From Streptosporangium pseudovulgare (GTDB lineage: Bacteria > Actinomycetota > Actinomycetes > Streptosporangiales > Streptosporangiaceae), in assembly GCF_014648055.1 (NCBI RefSeq), contig NZ_BMQJ01000011.1, positions 156,044 through 220,043 on the forward strand: DNA of 64,000 nt, written 5' to 3'. A program made the position numbers and the translations under genes. Shown here in pieces: positions 15,953 to 23,551 of this stretch (its first letter is position 1; each line of letters begins with the position of its first letter). The notes beneath the pieces are model-generated. The model saw only the letters and a list, made by a program, of their open reading frames with translations. It was not told the origin of the DNA and searched no databases.

Positions 15953-15985
15953 GAGATACGCACCGGATACATACGGGCGTGTATC
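15953..15985 (-). promoter_or_regulatory. Candidate promoter of the MauE/ABC/peptide group with shared motif
   Basis: On the minus strand: GATACACG (15985-15978), 7 nt, GTATC (15970-15966), 7 nt, -10-like TATCTC (15958-15953). GTATC recurs at 15959-15955, 11 bp from the previous one, as expected for SARP-type direct repeats. The transcript would start about 70 nt upstream of the MauE-like gene. Confidence 0.55.
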
Positions 15986-16005
15986 TGTTCGTGGATCACC
16001 GGCCG

Positions 16006-16034
16006 TTGACCGCCGATGCGGTGATCCCTAACGT
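16006..16034 (+). promoter_or_regulatory. Promoter of aldose epimerase gene
   Basis: -35 TTGACC (16006-16011), a 17-bp spacer and -10 TAACGT (16029-16034). The start is predicted near 16041, directly before the CebR box at 16045, so a bound repressor would block initiation. Confidence 0.7.
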
Positions 16035-16044
16035 TGGACCGTTA

Positions 16045-16058
16045 TGGGAGCGCTCCCA
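16045..16058. promoter_or_regulatory. CebR-type operator in front of aldose epimerase
   Basis: An exact TGGGAGCGCTCCCA, identical to the two boxes before cebE. It lies at about +4 to +17 relative to the predicted start, separated from the ceb operon by the SARP/peptide region. Confidence 0.88.
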
Positions 16059-16144
16059 TACACGTTCCGGCAGTCCCGGCGGTGACCGGGCTGCGAAAAT
16101 GGGGTAGGGCGCCCGCACCGCCCGCCCGACGAAAGGATCTCCCC

Positions 16145-17041
16145 TTGGCCCGGCAGTTCACCCTCCGCAGCGGCACCATGCACGCCGAGATCACCGAGCG
16201 GTCCGCCGCCCTGCGCGTCCTTCGCGACGGCGAGCGCGATCTCGTGACCGCCTGGCCGGAGGACGGGCCGATCCCCTACTACAGCGGCACCCTCCTCGCC
16301 CCCTGGCCCAACCGCGTCGGGGGCGCCCGCTACACCTTCGAAGGGCGGGAGCACCGGCTGCCGGTGAACGAGGAGGACCGCGGCAACGCCCTGCACGGGC
16401 TGGTCGCCGAGACCGACTGGACGGCGGTGGAGTGGCTGTCGGTGGAGGACGAGCACGGCTTCGTCCGGCTCGCCCACACGATCACCCCCACCCCGGGCTA
16501 CCCGTTCACCGTCGCCCTGGAGGTGCGCTACTCCCTGACCCCCGGCGGGCTGACCACCACGCTGACCGCCAAGAACACCGGTGACGCCGACGCCCCCTAC
16601 GGCTGCGGCCCGCACCCGTGGCTGCTGGCGGGCGACGACGTCGAGCGGTACGAGCTGCACGTGCCGGCCGGCAGGGTGCTGCTGGTGGACGATCGGCTGC
16701 TGCCGCGCGCGCTGGAGGATGTCTCCGGCACGCCGTACGACTTCACGGCCCCGCGCGTGGTGGGGGACACCGCCGTGGACCACGCCTTCACCGGCCTCGC
16801 CGCCGACGCCTCCGGGCAGGCCGCGGTACGGCTGCGCGGCCCCGAGGGCGGGGTCGAGGTGCGCTGGGACGCCTCCGCGCTGCCCTGGGTGCAGGTGTGC
16901 ACCGGGACCGGCCTCGGCCACCGCGGGCTGGCGGTGGAGCCGATGACCTGCCCGCCCGACGCCTTCAACTCCGGCACCGACCTGATCGTGCTGCGGCCGG
17001 GCGAGAAGACCGAGGCGTCCTGGACGATCTCGCCCTGCTGA
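16145..17041 (+). CDS. Aldose 1-epimerase (mutarotase) family protein
   Basis: A protein of 298 residues with the galactose mutarotase-like beta-sandwich pattern: LLAPWPNRVGGARYTF near the N-terminus, NALHGLV carrying a substrate-site His, GCGPHPWLL with the second His, and a Glu in AVEPMTCPPDAFNSG. It should interconvert alpha and beta anomers of glucose or a related sugar in the cytoplasm. TTG 16145 is preferred because AAAGGA lies 8 nt upstream; the frame is open back to 16034, but that would overlap the promoter. A CebR box at 16045 ties it to the cello-oligosaccharide regulon, where it could equilibrate the beta-glucose released by BglC. Confidence 0.85.
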   Translation: MARQFTLRSGTMHAEITERSAALRVLRDGERDLVTAWPEDGPIPYYSGTLLAPWPNRVGGARYTFEGREHRLPVNEEDRGNALHGLVAETDWTAVEWLSVEDEHGFVRLAHTITPTPGYPFTVALEVRYSLTPGGLTTTLTAKNTGDADAPYGCGPHPWLLAGDDVERYELHVPAGRVLLVDDRLLPRALEDVSGTPYDFTAPRVVGDTAVDHAFTGLAADASGQAAVRLRGPEGGVEVRWDASALPWVQVCTGTGLGHRGLAVEPMTCPPDAFNSGTDLIVLRPGEKTEASWTISPC

Positions 17042-17276
17042 GCCCGCGCGGGAGGGGGTTGAGCGGGCGGTGGCGGCATGAGCATCGTCGAGGTCCGCCG
17101 GGGGCCGCGCGGGAGGGGTGAGCGGGCGGCCCCGGCGGATTCCGGCGGCTCCGGCGCGGGACGCCCGGCCTTCCGCCGGCCACCGCGCCCCCTCCGGCCC
17201 GTCGCATCCTCGCCGTCCCGCACCGTTCCGGCGACGTTCCCCAGGTCACGGCCCTCGGGGCATACGATTCGCAGAT

Positions 17277-17292
17277 GTTTTACATATAAAAC
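17277..17292. promoter_or_regulatory. AT-rich palindrome with -10 box before FUSC gene
   Basis: GTTTTA-CATA-TAAAAC, extended by one further pair on each side. It includes TATAAA (17285-17290), a near-consensus -10 only about 20 bp before the GTG start, so the message would have almost no leader. An AT-rich dyad of this size is typical of a MarR/TetR operator. The MarR-type gene at 19347 is a candidate ligand. Confidence 0.5.
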
Positions 17293-17310
17293 ACCTGGTA
17301 AGCTTCGTAG

Positions 17311-18984
17311 GTGAGCGTGTTCCCCATCGAGAAGCCGATCCTCCACGTCCGCATGCCCGTCCGCGCGTCGCTGCGCCTGGGGCCGCTCGGCGACATCTGG
17401 CACAAGCCGGCGTTCAGCGCCGTGGCCTCGGTCGCCGTCCCCCAGTTCGCGCTGCTGCTCGCCGGCCGGTCCGACCTCGCCGCCTACGCCGCCGGCGGCT
17501 CGCTGTGCGCCCTGTACGGCCACGGCCTGCCGTACGCCGCACGGGCCAGGACCCTGGCGTGGGTCGTGGCGGGGATGCTGGCGAGCATCGCCGTCGGGCT
17601 CGTCACCGCCTCGCTCACCGATTCCACCGTCCTGCGGGTCGCGGTGGCCGCGCTCCTGGCCGGGGCGCACAAGGCCACCTGTGACGCGGCCCGGATCGGC
17701 CCGCCCGGGCACGTCATCCTCACCTTCGTCGCGGTGAGCGCCGCCTTCCTGCCGCAGCGCCTGGCCGACGTTCCCGCGCACCTGGCGCTGGCTCTGGCCG
17801 CCGGGGTCGTGGCATGGCTGGTCGGGATGGCTCCGGCGCTGGTCAGGCCGGACGGGCCGGAGCGCATCGCGGTCGCCCGCGCCCTGGAGGCCGCCGCCCG
17901 CCTGCTGCGGGCCTCGTCCGGCGGCCAGGAGCCGCCGCAGGCCCGGCACGCGGCCGCGGCCGCCGTCAACGCCGCCTGGCAGACACTGCTGCGCGCCGGG
18001 ACCACCGGAAGCCGGGCGGAGCTGCGGCGGCTCCTGGTGCGCGCCGAGTCGGCGGCGGCGCTGCCGGCGCGGCACACGGCCGAGGCCGACTCACTCACCG
18101 CGTGGGCGCGCGATCTGCGCAAGGGCCGCCCGCTGCCGGTCCCCGGGCGGTCCGGGGCGCCCGGGGAGGACGCGGTCGAGGAGGCCGAGCTGTTCGGGGT
18201 GGCCGCCGAACGGCCCCGGCGCCACCATCTCCTGCCGGAGGTCGCCGGGAGGTGGCGCGTGGTCATGACGGTGGCGGCGGGCTCCGCGCTGGCCGGCTGG
18301 GCGTCGATGGCGCTGGGGGTCGGCCGGCCGTACTGGGCGGTGGTGACCGCGGCGGCGGTGTTCGCCGCCAACACCACGCTCTCGTGGAACCGGGCGCTGC
18401 AGCGCGTCGTGGGCAACCTGCTGGGGGTCGCGCTGTTCACGCTGGTGGTGCCGCTGACCCGGCTGGGGCCGCTCGCCCTCGTGGCCACCGTGCTGGTCAT
18501 GCAGTTCCTCACCGAGGCGACGATCACCCGCAACTACTGGCTGGGCAGCGTGTTCGTCGCGCCCATGTCCATCCTGATGACCCAGTTCGCCGGAGTCCAG
18601 CCGGTGGGCGAGCTGGTCGCCGACCGCTGGCTCGACACCTGCGTGGGTGCCGTGGCCGGACTGGCGGCGTGCGTGCTGCTGCCCGACCGGCGGGCGGCCC
18701 GGCGGGTCCACGAGGGGCTGGAGCGCCTGGAACGGGCCGTGGCCGAGCCGTCGCCCGCCGGCCCCGGCCCGGCCAGGGCCGCCCGCGACCGCCTCAACGC
18801 CTCTCTGGTCGAGCTGCGCGAGGCCGCCGACACCGCGGCGGGCGAATGGTGGAGCACGGCCCTGCCCCAGGAACGGATCACCGCCGCCGAACGCGCCGGC
18901 CACCGCAAACTCACCGAACTGACGGGACCCGCGAGGGGCGCCGGTGTCTGGACTGAGGAACGCAGGAGCGAAGCGACGGAGTGA
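17311..18984 (+). CDS. FUSC-family inner membrane protein
   Basis: A protein of 557 residues. Two hydrophobic blocks of about five to six spans each (about 30-160 and 310-450) flank a soluble region with an Arg-rich helix, the layout of FUSC/aromatic-acid-exporter-like proteins. The second block contains the conserved PYWAVVTAAAVFAANTTLSWNRALQRVVGNLLG pattern (spread over about 345-380). GTG 17311 is used; ATG 17353 is an alternative and neither has a strong ribosome site. The last 18 or so residues (from PARGAG) are encoded by the first unit of the interspersed repeat, so the original stop codon has been replaced. Substrate unknown. Confidence 0.75.
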   Translation: MSVFPIEKPILHVRMPVRASLRLGPLGDIWHKPAFSAVASVAVPQFALLLAGRSDLAAYAAGGSLCALYGHGLPYAARARTLAWVVAGMLASIAVGLVTASLTDSTVLRVAVAALLAGAHKATCDAARIGPPGHVILTFVAVSAAFLPQRLADVPAHLALALAAGVVAWLVGMAPALVRPDGPERIAVARALEAAARLLRASSGGQEPPQARHAAAAAVNAAWQTLLRAGTTGSRAELRRLLVRAESAAALPARHTAEADSLTAWARDLRKGRPLPVPGRSGAPGEDAVEEAELFGVAAERPRRHHLLPEVAGRWRVVMTVAAGSALAGWASMALGVGRPYWAVVTAAAVFAANTTLSWNRALQRVVGNLLGVALFTLVVPLTRLGPLALVATVLVMQFLTEATITRNYWLGSVFVAPMSILMTQFAGVQPVGELVADRWLDTCVGAVAGLAACVLLPDRRAARRVHEGLERLERAVAEPSPAGPGPARAARDRLNASLVELREAADTAAGEWWSTALPQERITAAERAGHRKLTELTGPARGAGVWTEERRSEATE

Positions 18985-19355
18985 CGAGGGAAGACACCGG
19001 GCAAGAGCCCCCGAGCCGCGACGCGCCAGCGTCGCCATGAGCCCGCGAGGGGGCGCCGGTGTCTGGACCGAGGAACGCAGGAGCGAAGCGACGGAGTGAC
19101 GAGGGAAGCCACCGGGCTTGAGCCCCCGAGCCGCGACGCGCCAGCGTCGCCATGAGCCCGCGAGGGGGCGCCGGTGTCTGGACCGAGGAACGCAGGAGCG
19201 AAGCGACGGAGTGACGAGGGAAGCCACCGGGCTTGAGCCCCCGAGCCGCGACGCGCCAGCGTCGCAATGAGCAGAGAGCGCAGCGAGTGAACGACGAGGG
19301 AAGACACCGGGCTTCAGCCCCCGAGCCGCGACGCGCCAGCGTCGCAATGAACACA
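18931..19355 (+). repeat. Array of ~110-bp interspersed repeats, about 3.7 copies
   Basis: Units start at about 18931, 19045 and 19159, and a partial one at 19267. Each has GCGAGGGGGCGCCGG, CGGTGTCTGGAC, GGAACGCAGGAGCGAAGCGA, GTGACGAGGGAAG, then CACCGGGC and the hairpin CGACGC-GCCA-GCGTCG. In copies with AAGACACCGG the CCGGTGTCT at the left can pair with it (9 bp). The array overlaps the FUSC C-terminus and ends at the candidate start of the MarR gene. Confidence 0.9.
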
Positions 19356-19874
19356 GCGCGGCGTCGCAGTGAGCAGGACGCCGTGGCGATCGCGCTGCGC
19401 CAGTGGCGGCGCGTCCTGCCCGACGCCGACCTCGACACGATAGCGGTCATCGGCCGGCTCACCCGGTGCACCGCACTCTTGCAGCACGCCGGGGACGCGC
19501 CGCTGGGCCGTGCCGGGGTCAGCCGCCCGGAGTTCGACATCCTGTGCGCGCTGCTGCGCGTCGGCGGCGAACTCACCCCCGGCCGGCTGGCCCGGGAGAC
19601 CTTCGCCTCCGGCGCCGCCGTCACCAAACGGCTCAGGCGGCTGGAGGACGGCGGTCTGGTGGCGCGGCGGGTGGACGAGCGCGACCGCAGGGTGGCGCAC
19701 CTGTCGCTCACCGACGCCGGCCGGGAGTTCATCATGCGGCTGCTGCCGGAGCAGCTGGAGTACGAGACCGCGCTGCTGGCCGGGCTGCCCGCCGAGCGCG
19801 AGCGGGAGCTCGCCGACCTGCTGGGCGAGCTGTTGCTGCTGCTTGAGGGCCGTTTGGGCGGCCTCATCGGCTGA
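19347..19874 (+). CDS. MarR-family transcriptional regulator
   Basis: A protein of 175 residues from ATG 19347. The winged-helix core is SRPEFDILCALLRVGGELTPGRLARE, then GAAVTKRLRRLEDGGLVARRVDERDRR (recognition helix and wing), with a C-terminal dimerisation helix. The start is uncertain: ATG 19347 lies in the last hairpin module of the repeat array without a ribosome site, while GTG 19383 has AGCAGGA 4 nt upstream. The frame is open into the repeat as far as 19233. A likely target is the AT-rich dyad in front of the FUSC gene, an arrangement common for efflux control (inference). Confidence 0.82.
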   Translation: MNTARRRSEQDAVAIALRQWRRVLPDADLDTIAVIGRLTRCTALLQHAGDAPLGRAGVSRPEFDILCALLRVGGELTPGRLARETFASGAAVTKRLRRLEDGGLVARRVDERDRRVAHLSLTDAGREFIMRLLPEQLEYETALLAGLPAERERELADLLGELLLLLEGRLGGLIG

Positions 19875-20013
19875 CGGGGGCCACCGGACCGGCCGATCGG
19901 CGGACCGGGCATCCGGCGGCATGGGCGGGTGAGCGCCTGCGTCGGCCGGACCGATCACGGGTCCCGGGCTCGGGCCGCGCCCTCACCGGTGGCCGGGGCG
20001 CCCGGCGCGGCCG

Positions 20014-20520
20014 TCAGCTCGGGCGCGGGAGGTGGAACATCTCCGACTCCAGGCCGAAGAAGCGCGTGGTACGGCCGCGCGGGGTCATCCCGAGCCGCCG
20101 GCAGACGGCCATGGAGGCGTCGTTGCCCGGCTTGACCAGGGCGTACACCTCTTCCAGCCCGGAGGCGAACCCGCGTTCGACCGCGCCCCGGGCCGCCTCG
20201 GTGGCGTAGCCGTTGCCCCAGGAGTCGGGGTGGAAGTGCCAGCCGACCTCGACCTCCCCGTCGCCGCCGGGGATCGGCCGGAACAGCACGGTCCCGGCGG
20301 GCACCCCGGTGTCGCGGACCTCGACCGCCCAGGAGCCGAACCTGCGGTCGCGCTCGTGGAAGGCGTGCCAGCCGTCCACCGCGGGCGCCGCCTCGAAGTC
20401 GAAGGGCGGCAGCCAGCGGAGGACCTCGGGCCGGGTGTAGATGTCGGTCATCCGGTCGAGGTCGGCCGGGTCGTGGGTCCACTCGCGGACGATGAGCCGC
20501 TCGGTCTCGTAAACAGTCAT
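20014..20520 (-). CDS. GNAT N-acetyltransferase, RimJ/RimL type
   Basis: A protein of 168 residues. The N-terminal TERLIVREWTHDPADLD, central VEVGWHFHPDSWGNGYATEAA (acetyl-CoA pyrophosphate loop with Gly-x-Gly-x-Ala) and C-terminal NDASMAVCRRLGMTPRGRT are the standard signatures of the RimJ/RimL-like GNAT family. It transfers acetyl from acetyl-CoA to an amine; the acceptor cannot be predicted. Convergent with the MarR gene; upstream lie the tandem repeats at 20581-20743. Confidence 0.85.
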   Translation of the reverse strand: MTVYETERLIVREWTHDPADLDRMTDIYTRPEVLRWLPPFDFEAAPAVDGWHAFHERDRRFGSWAVEVRDTGVPAGTVLFRPIPGGDGEVEVGWHFHPDSWGNGYATEAARGAVERGFASGLEEVYALVKPGNDASMAVCRRLGMTPRGRTTRFFGLESEMFHLPRPS

Positions 20521-20580
20521 TCCGGATTTCTATCGCAGCCGGGGCGCCGGGTACGTCCCCCGTCAGAGTGATCACACGGC

Positions 20581-20660
20581 CGCACAGGAACCGGACGGAC
20601 CGCACAGGAACCGGACAGGCCGCACAGGAATCGGGCGGGTCGCACAGGAATCGGGCGGGT
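20581..20660. repeat. Four tandem 20-bp repeats
   Basis: Four units begin CGCACAGGAA (20581, 20601, 20621, 20641); units 3 and 4 are identical. They lie in the divergent interval between the GNAT and FAD monooxygenase genes, directly followed by a heptamer array. Confidence 0.95.
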
Positions 20661-20743
20661 CGGCGGTCGGCGGTCGGCGGTCGGCGGTCGGCGGTCGGCG
20701 GTCGGCGGTCGGCGGTCGGCGGTCGGCGGTCGGCGGTCGGCGG
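20660..20743. repeat. Twelve perfect TCGGCGG heptamers
   Basis: TCGGCGG is repeated exactly 12 times (84 bp), then GGAGGAGGTTTACC follows. It is about 50 bp upstream of the monooxygenase start. A perfect short-unit array is prone to slippage, so copy number may differ between isolates and could alter promoter spacing. Confidence 0.97.
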
Positions 20744-20796
20744 GAGGAGGTTTACCTTCGGCCTCACCCGTGAAACAATTCAGTGGGTGATGAATT

Positions 20797-22020
20797 ATGA
20801 CGGAGAACACGTGCGTGATCGCCGGGGCCGGCCCGGCGGGAGCGATGCTCGCGCTGCTGCTGGCCCGCGCGGGCGTCAAGGTCACACTGCTGGAGAAGCA
20901 CGGTGACTTCCTGCGGGACTTCCGGGGTGACACCATCCACCCCTCCACCCTGCAGATCCTCGACGAGCTGGGGCTCGCCGAGGAGTTCCACCGGCTGCCG
21001 CACCGCAAGGAGCACCGGCTGGTCATGATGACCGACGACGGCCTGGCACCCGTCGCCGACCTGACCCGGCTGCCGGGCAGATACCGCTACATCGCCTTCG
21101 TCCCGCAGTGGGACTTCCTCAACCTGGTCACCGAGGCCGCCGGGCGGTACCCGTCCTTCCGGCTGGTGATGAACACCGAGGTGACCGGCGTGATCCGCGA
21201 GGGCGGCGCGGTGCGCGGGCTCCGCTACCGCGACGCCGAAGGCGAGCACGAGCTGCGCGCGACGCTCACCGTCGCCGCCGACGGCCGCACCTCCGCCGTG
21301 CGCCGGGCCGCCGGGCTCGTGCCGAGGGAGTTCGGCGCGCCGATGGACGTGGTGTGGTTCCGGCTGCCGCGCGAGGCGTCCGACCCCGACCAGACCTTCC
21401 TGCGGCTGTCCAGCGGCCGCATCATGGTGGCGATCGACCGCGGCTCCTACTGGCAGCTCGCCTACGTGATCCGCAAGGGCGGCTTCGACGCCCTTCGCGC
21501 CGAGGGGATCAAGGCGCTGCGCGAGCAGGTCGCCGGCCTGCTGCCGTTCCTCGACGGCCGCGTCGGGCTGCTGGACGGCTTCGACGACGTGAGCATGCTG
21601 TCGGTCCGGGTGAACCGGCTGTCGCGCTGGCACCGTCCCGGCCTGCTGGCCATCGGTGACGCCGCGCACGCCATGTCACCGATCTTCGGGGTCGGCATCA
21701 ACCTGGCCGTGCAGGACGCCGTGGCGGCGGCCAACCTGCTGGCCGGGCCCCTCGCCGCCGGGGCCGGTATCCCCGAGTCGCTGCTCGCCCGCGTCCAGCG
21801 GCGCCGCATGCCGCCCACGGCGGTCACCCAGTTCGCCCAGCGGGCGGTGCAGGCCGCCCTGATCAGCCCCACCCTCTCCGGCCGCGTCCGGCCGACGGGG
21901 CTGCCGCGTGACGTCTCCCGGCTCCCGGTGGTCGGCGCCCTCGGCCGCCGCTTCATCGGTTTCGGTGTCCTCCCCGAGCACGTGAGGAGCCCGGAGGCGT
22001 CTCCTCCCCGGCGGAAGTGA
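20797..22020 (+). CDS. FAD-dependent monooxygenase, p-hydroxybenzoate hydroxylase-like
   Basis: A protein of 407 residues. The ADP-binding motif is VIAGAGPAGAMLALLLARAG (about 7-26), the DG-type motif VAADGRTSAVRRAAG comes near 165-180, and the second FAD motif is LLAIGDAAHAMSPIFGVGIN near 284-303. This combination defines class A flavoprotein hydroxylases or epoxidases acting on aromatic or polyketide substrates with NAD(P)H and oxygen. The C-terminal thioredoxin-like extension of phenol hydroxylases is absent. Substrate unknown; no biosynthetic genes adjoin it. The start follows the tandem repeats with a poor ribosome site. Confidence 0.87.
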   Translation: MTENTCVIAGAGPAGAMLALLLARAGVKVTLLEKHGDFLRDFRGDTIHPSTLQILDELGLAEEFHRLPHRKEHRLVMMTDDGLAPVADLTRLPGRYRYIAFVPQWDFLNLVTEAAGRYPSFRLVMNTEVTGVIREGGAVRGLRYRDAEGEHELRATLTVAADGRTSAVRRAAGLVPREFGAPMDVVWFRLPREASDPDQTFLRLSSGRIMVAIDRGSYWQLAYVIRKGGFDALRAEGIKALREQVAGLLPFLDGRVGLLDGFDDVSMLSVRVNRLSRWHRPGLLAIGDAAHAMSPIFGVGINLAVQDAVAAANLLAGPLAAGAGIPESLLARVQRRRMPPTAVTQFAQRAVQAALISPTLSGRVRPTGLPRDVSRLPVVGALGRRFIGFGVLPEHVRSPEASPPRRK

Positions 22021-22131
22021 GCTGAGAGCCGGCGGCCCGGCACAGGGATCCCCCACCCGCCGGCGTCTCATTTATGGCGAAAGGTGTCTCACTCCTTGGG
22101 CAAGGGGGTCCGGTCGGTGACGCCGTTGCAA

Positions 22132-22137
22132 TAGCCT
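22132..22137 (+). promoter_or_regulatory. -10 box of DAHP synthase gene (probable leaderless mRNA)
   Basis: TAGCCT lies 9 nt before the GTG at 22146, so transcription should begin at or next to the start codon. No Shine-Dalgarno sequence is present and the -35 is weak. Confidence 0.4.
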
Positions 22138-22145
22138 GGTGTGTC

Positions 22146-23477
22146 GTGAGCATCAACTTCGATTCCTGGCGGCGGCTGCCCGCGGCGCAGCAGCCCGAGT
22201 GGCCCGACCGCGACGAGCTGGAGAAGGTCGTCGCCGAGCTCAAGGGGCTGCCGCCCCTGGTGTTCGCCGGCGAGTGCGACAAGCTCAAGGCCGAGCTGGC
22301 GGCGGTGACGCGGGGCGAGGCGTTCGTGCTGCAGGGCGGCGACTGCGCCGAGACCTTCGCCGGCGCGACCGCGAACGACGTGCGCAACAAGCTCAAGACG
22401 CTGCTGCAGATGGCGATCGTGCTCACCTACGCGGCCAAGGTGCCCGTCGTGAAGATCGGGCGGATGGCCGGCCAGTTCGCCAAGCCGCGGTCCAAGCCGA
22501 CCGAGGCCCGTGACGGCATCGAGCTGCCCACCTACCGGGGCGACATGGTCAACGGCTTCGACTTCACCCCCGAGGCCCGCGTCCCCAACCCGTGGCGGCT
22601 GCTGCGCGCCTACCACTCCTCGGCCGTGACGCTGAACCTCGCCCGCGCCTTCACCCGCGGCGGCTACGCGGACCTGCGGCAGGTGCACGCCTGGAACCAG
22701 GACTTCGTGATCGAGTCGCCCGCCGGGAAGCGCTACGAGCAGCTCGCCCGGGGGATCGACCAGGCCCTGGCGTTCATGCGCGCCTGCGGGGCCGACCCGG
22801 ACGAGTTCCACACCGTGGAGTTCTACTCCTCGCACGAGGCGCTGATCCTCGACTACGACCACGCCCTCACCCGGATCGACTCCCGGACCGGCCTGCCGTA
22901 CGACGTGTCGGCGCACATGGTCTGGATCGGCGAGCGCACCCGCCAGCTCGACGGCGCGCACGTGGAGTTCTTCTCCCGGATCCGCAACCCGATCGGCGTG
23001 AAGCTCGGCCCGACGACCACCCCCGAGGACGCCCTCGCGCTCGTCGAGCGGCTGAACCCGGACAACGAGCCGGGCCGCCTGACGTTCATCACCCGGATGG
23101 GCGCCGGGAAGATCCGCGACCACCTTCCGTCCCTGGTGGAGAAGGTGACGGCGAGCGGCGCCGCGGTGGCGTGGATCTGCGACCCGATGCACGGCAACAC
23201 CTTCGAGGCGCCCAGCGGCCACAAGACGCGCCGCCTGGACGACGTGCTGAACGAGGTGGCGGGCTTCTTCGAGGTGCACGGCGCGCTCGGCACCCACCCC
23301 GGCGGCATCCACATCGAGTTCACCGGCGACGACGTCACCGAGTGCGTGGGCGGCGGCCTGGAGATCGTCGAGGACGACCTGGCGCGGCGTTACGAGACGG
23401 CGTGCGACCCGCGCCTCAACCGGAGCCAGTCGCTGGACCTGGCCTTCCGGGTGGCGGAGCTGTACCGCTCGGCCTGA
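22146..23477 (+). CDS. Class II 3-deoxy-7-phosphoheptulonate (DAHP) synthase
   Basis: A protein of 443 residues, first step of the shikimate pathway (phosphoenolpyruvate plus erythrose 4-phosphate). Class II hallmarks are FVLQGGDCAETF with the metal-ligand Cys, VKIGRMAGQFAKPRS, EFYSSHEALILDYD, MVWIGERTRQLDGAHVEF and DPMHGNT. It is as long as other actinobacterial class II enzymes. GTG 22146 gives VSINFDSWRRLPAAQQPEWP, the usual N-terminus; an upstream extension to 22074 has no family-like sequence. Followed by a terminator shared with the convergent thioredoxin gene. Confidence 0.95.
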   Translation: MSINFDSWRRLPAAQQPEWPDRDELEKVVAELKGLPPLVFAGECDKLKAELAAVTRGEAFVLQGGDCAETFAGATANDVRNKLKTLLQMAIVLTYAAKVPVVKIGRMAGQFAKPRSKPTEARDGIELPTYRGDMVNGFDFTPEARVPNPWRLLRAYHSSAVTLNLARAFTRGGYADLRQVHAWNQDFVIESPAGKRYEQLARGIDQALAFMRACGADPDEFHTVEFYSSHEALILDYDHALTRIDSRTGLPYDVSAHMVWIGERTRQLDGAHVEFFSRIRNPIGVKLGPTTTPEDALALVERLNPDNEPGRLTFITRMGAGKIRDHLPSLVEKVTASGAAVAWICDPMHGNTFEAPSGHKTRRLDDVLNEVAGFFEVHGALGTHPGGIHIEFTGDDVTECVGGGLEIVEDDLARRYETACDPRLNRSQSLDLAFRVAELYRSA

Positions 23478-23503
23478 GCTCCGCGACCGGAGGCGGACAT
23501 GAT

Positions 23504-23538
23504 GAGAGCCCCGCGACCGTTCACGGCGCGGGGTTCTC
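23504..23538. terminator. Bidirectional terminator between DAHP synthase and thioredoxin
   Basis: A 12-bp stem, GAGAGCCCCGCG (23504-23515) with CGCGGGGTTCTC (23527-23538), one G-U pair. It lies between the convergent stops at 23477 and 23552 and is followed by GTTGTT on the plus strand. Confidence 0.85.
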
Positions 23539-23551
23539 GTTGTTCGGGGTC

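Noticed and set aside
18931-19355. Tandem ~110-bp units suggesting a CRISPR array or insertion sequence
   Set aside because: Units are contiguous without unique spacers, and no transposase or terminal inverted repeats of an IS are present.
20660-20743. Regular repeats suggesting a CRISPR array
   Set aside because: The unit is 7 bp with no spacers and there are no cas genes; it is a simple tandem repeat.
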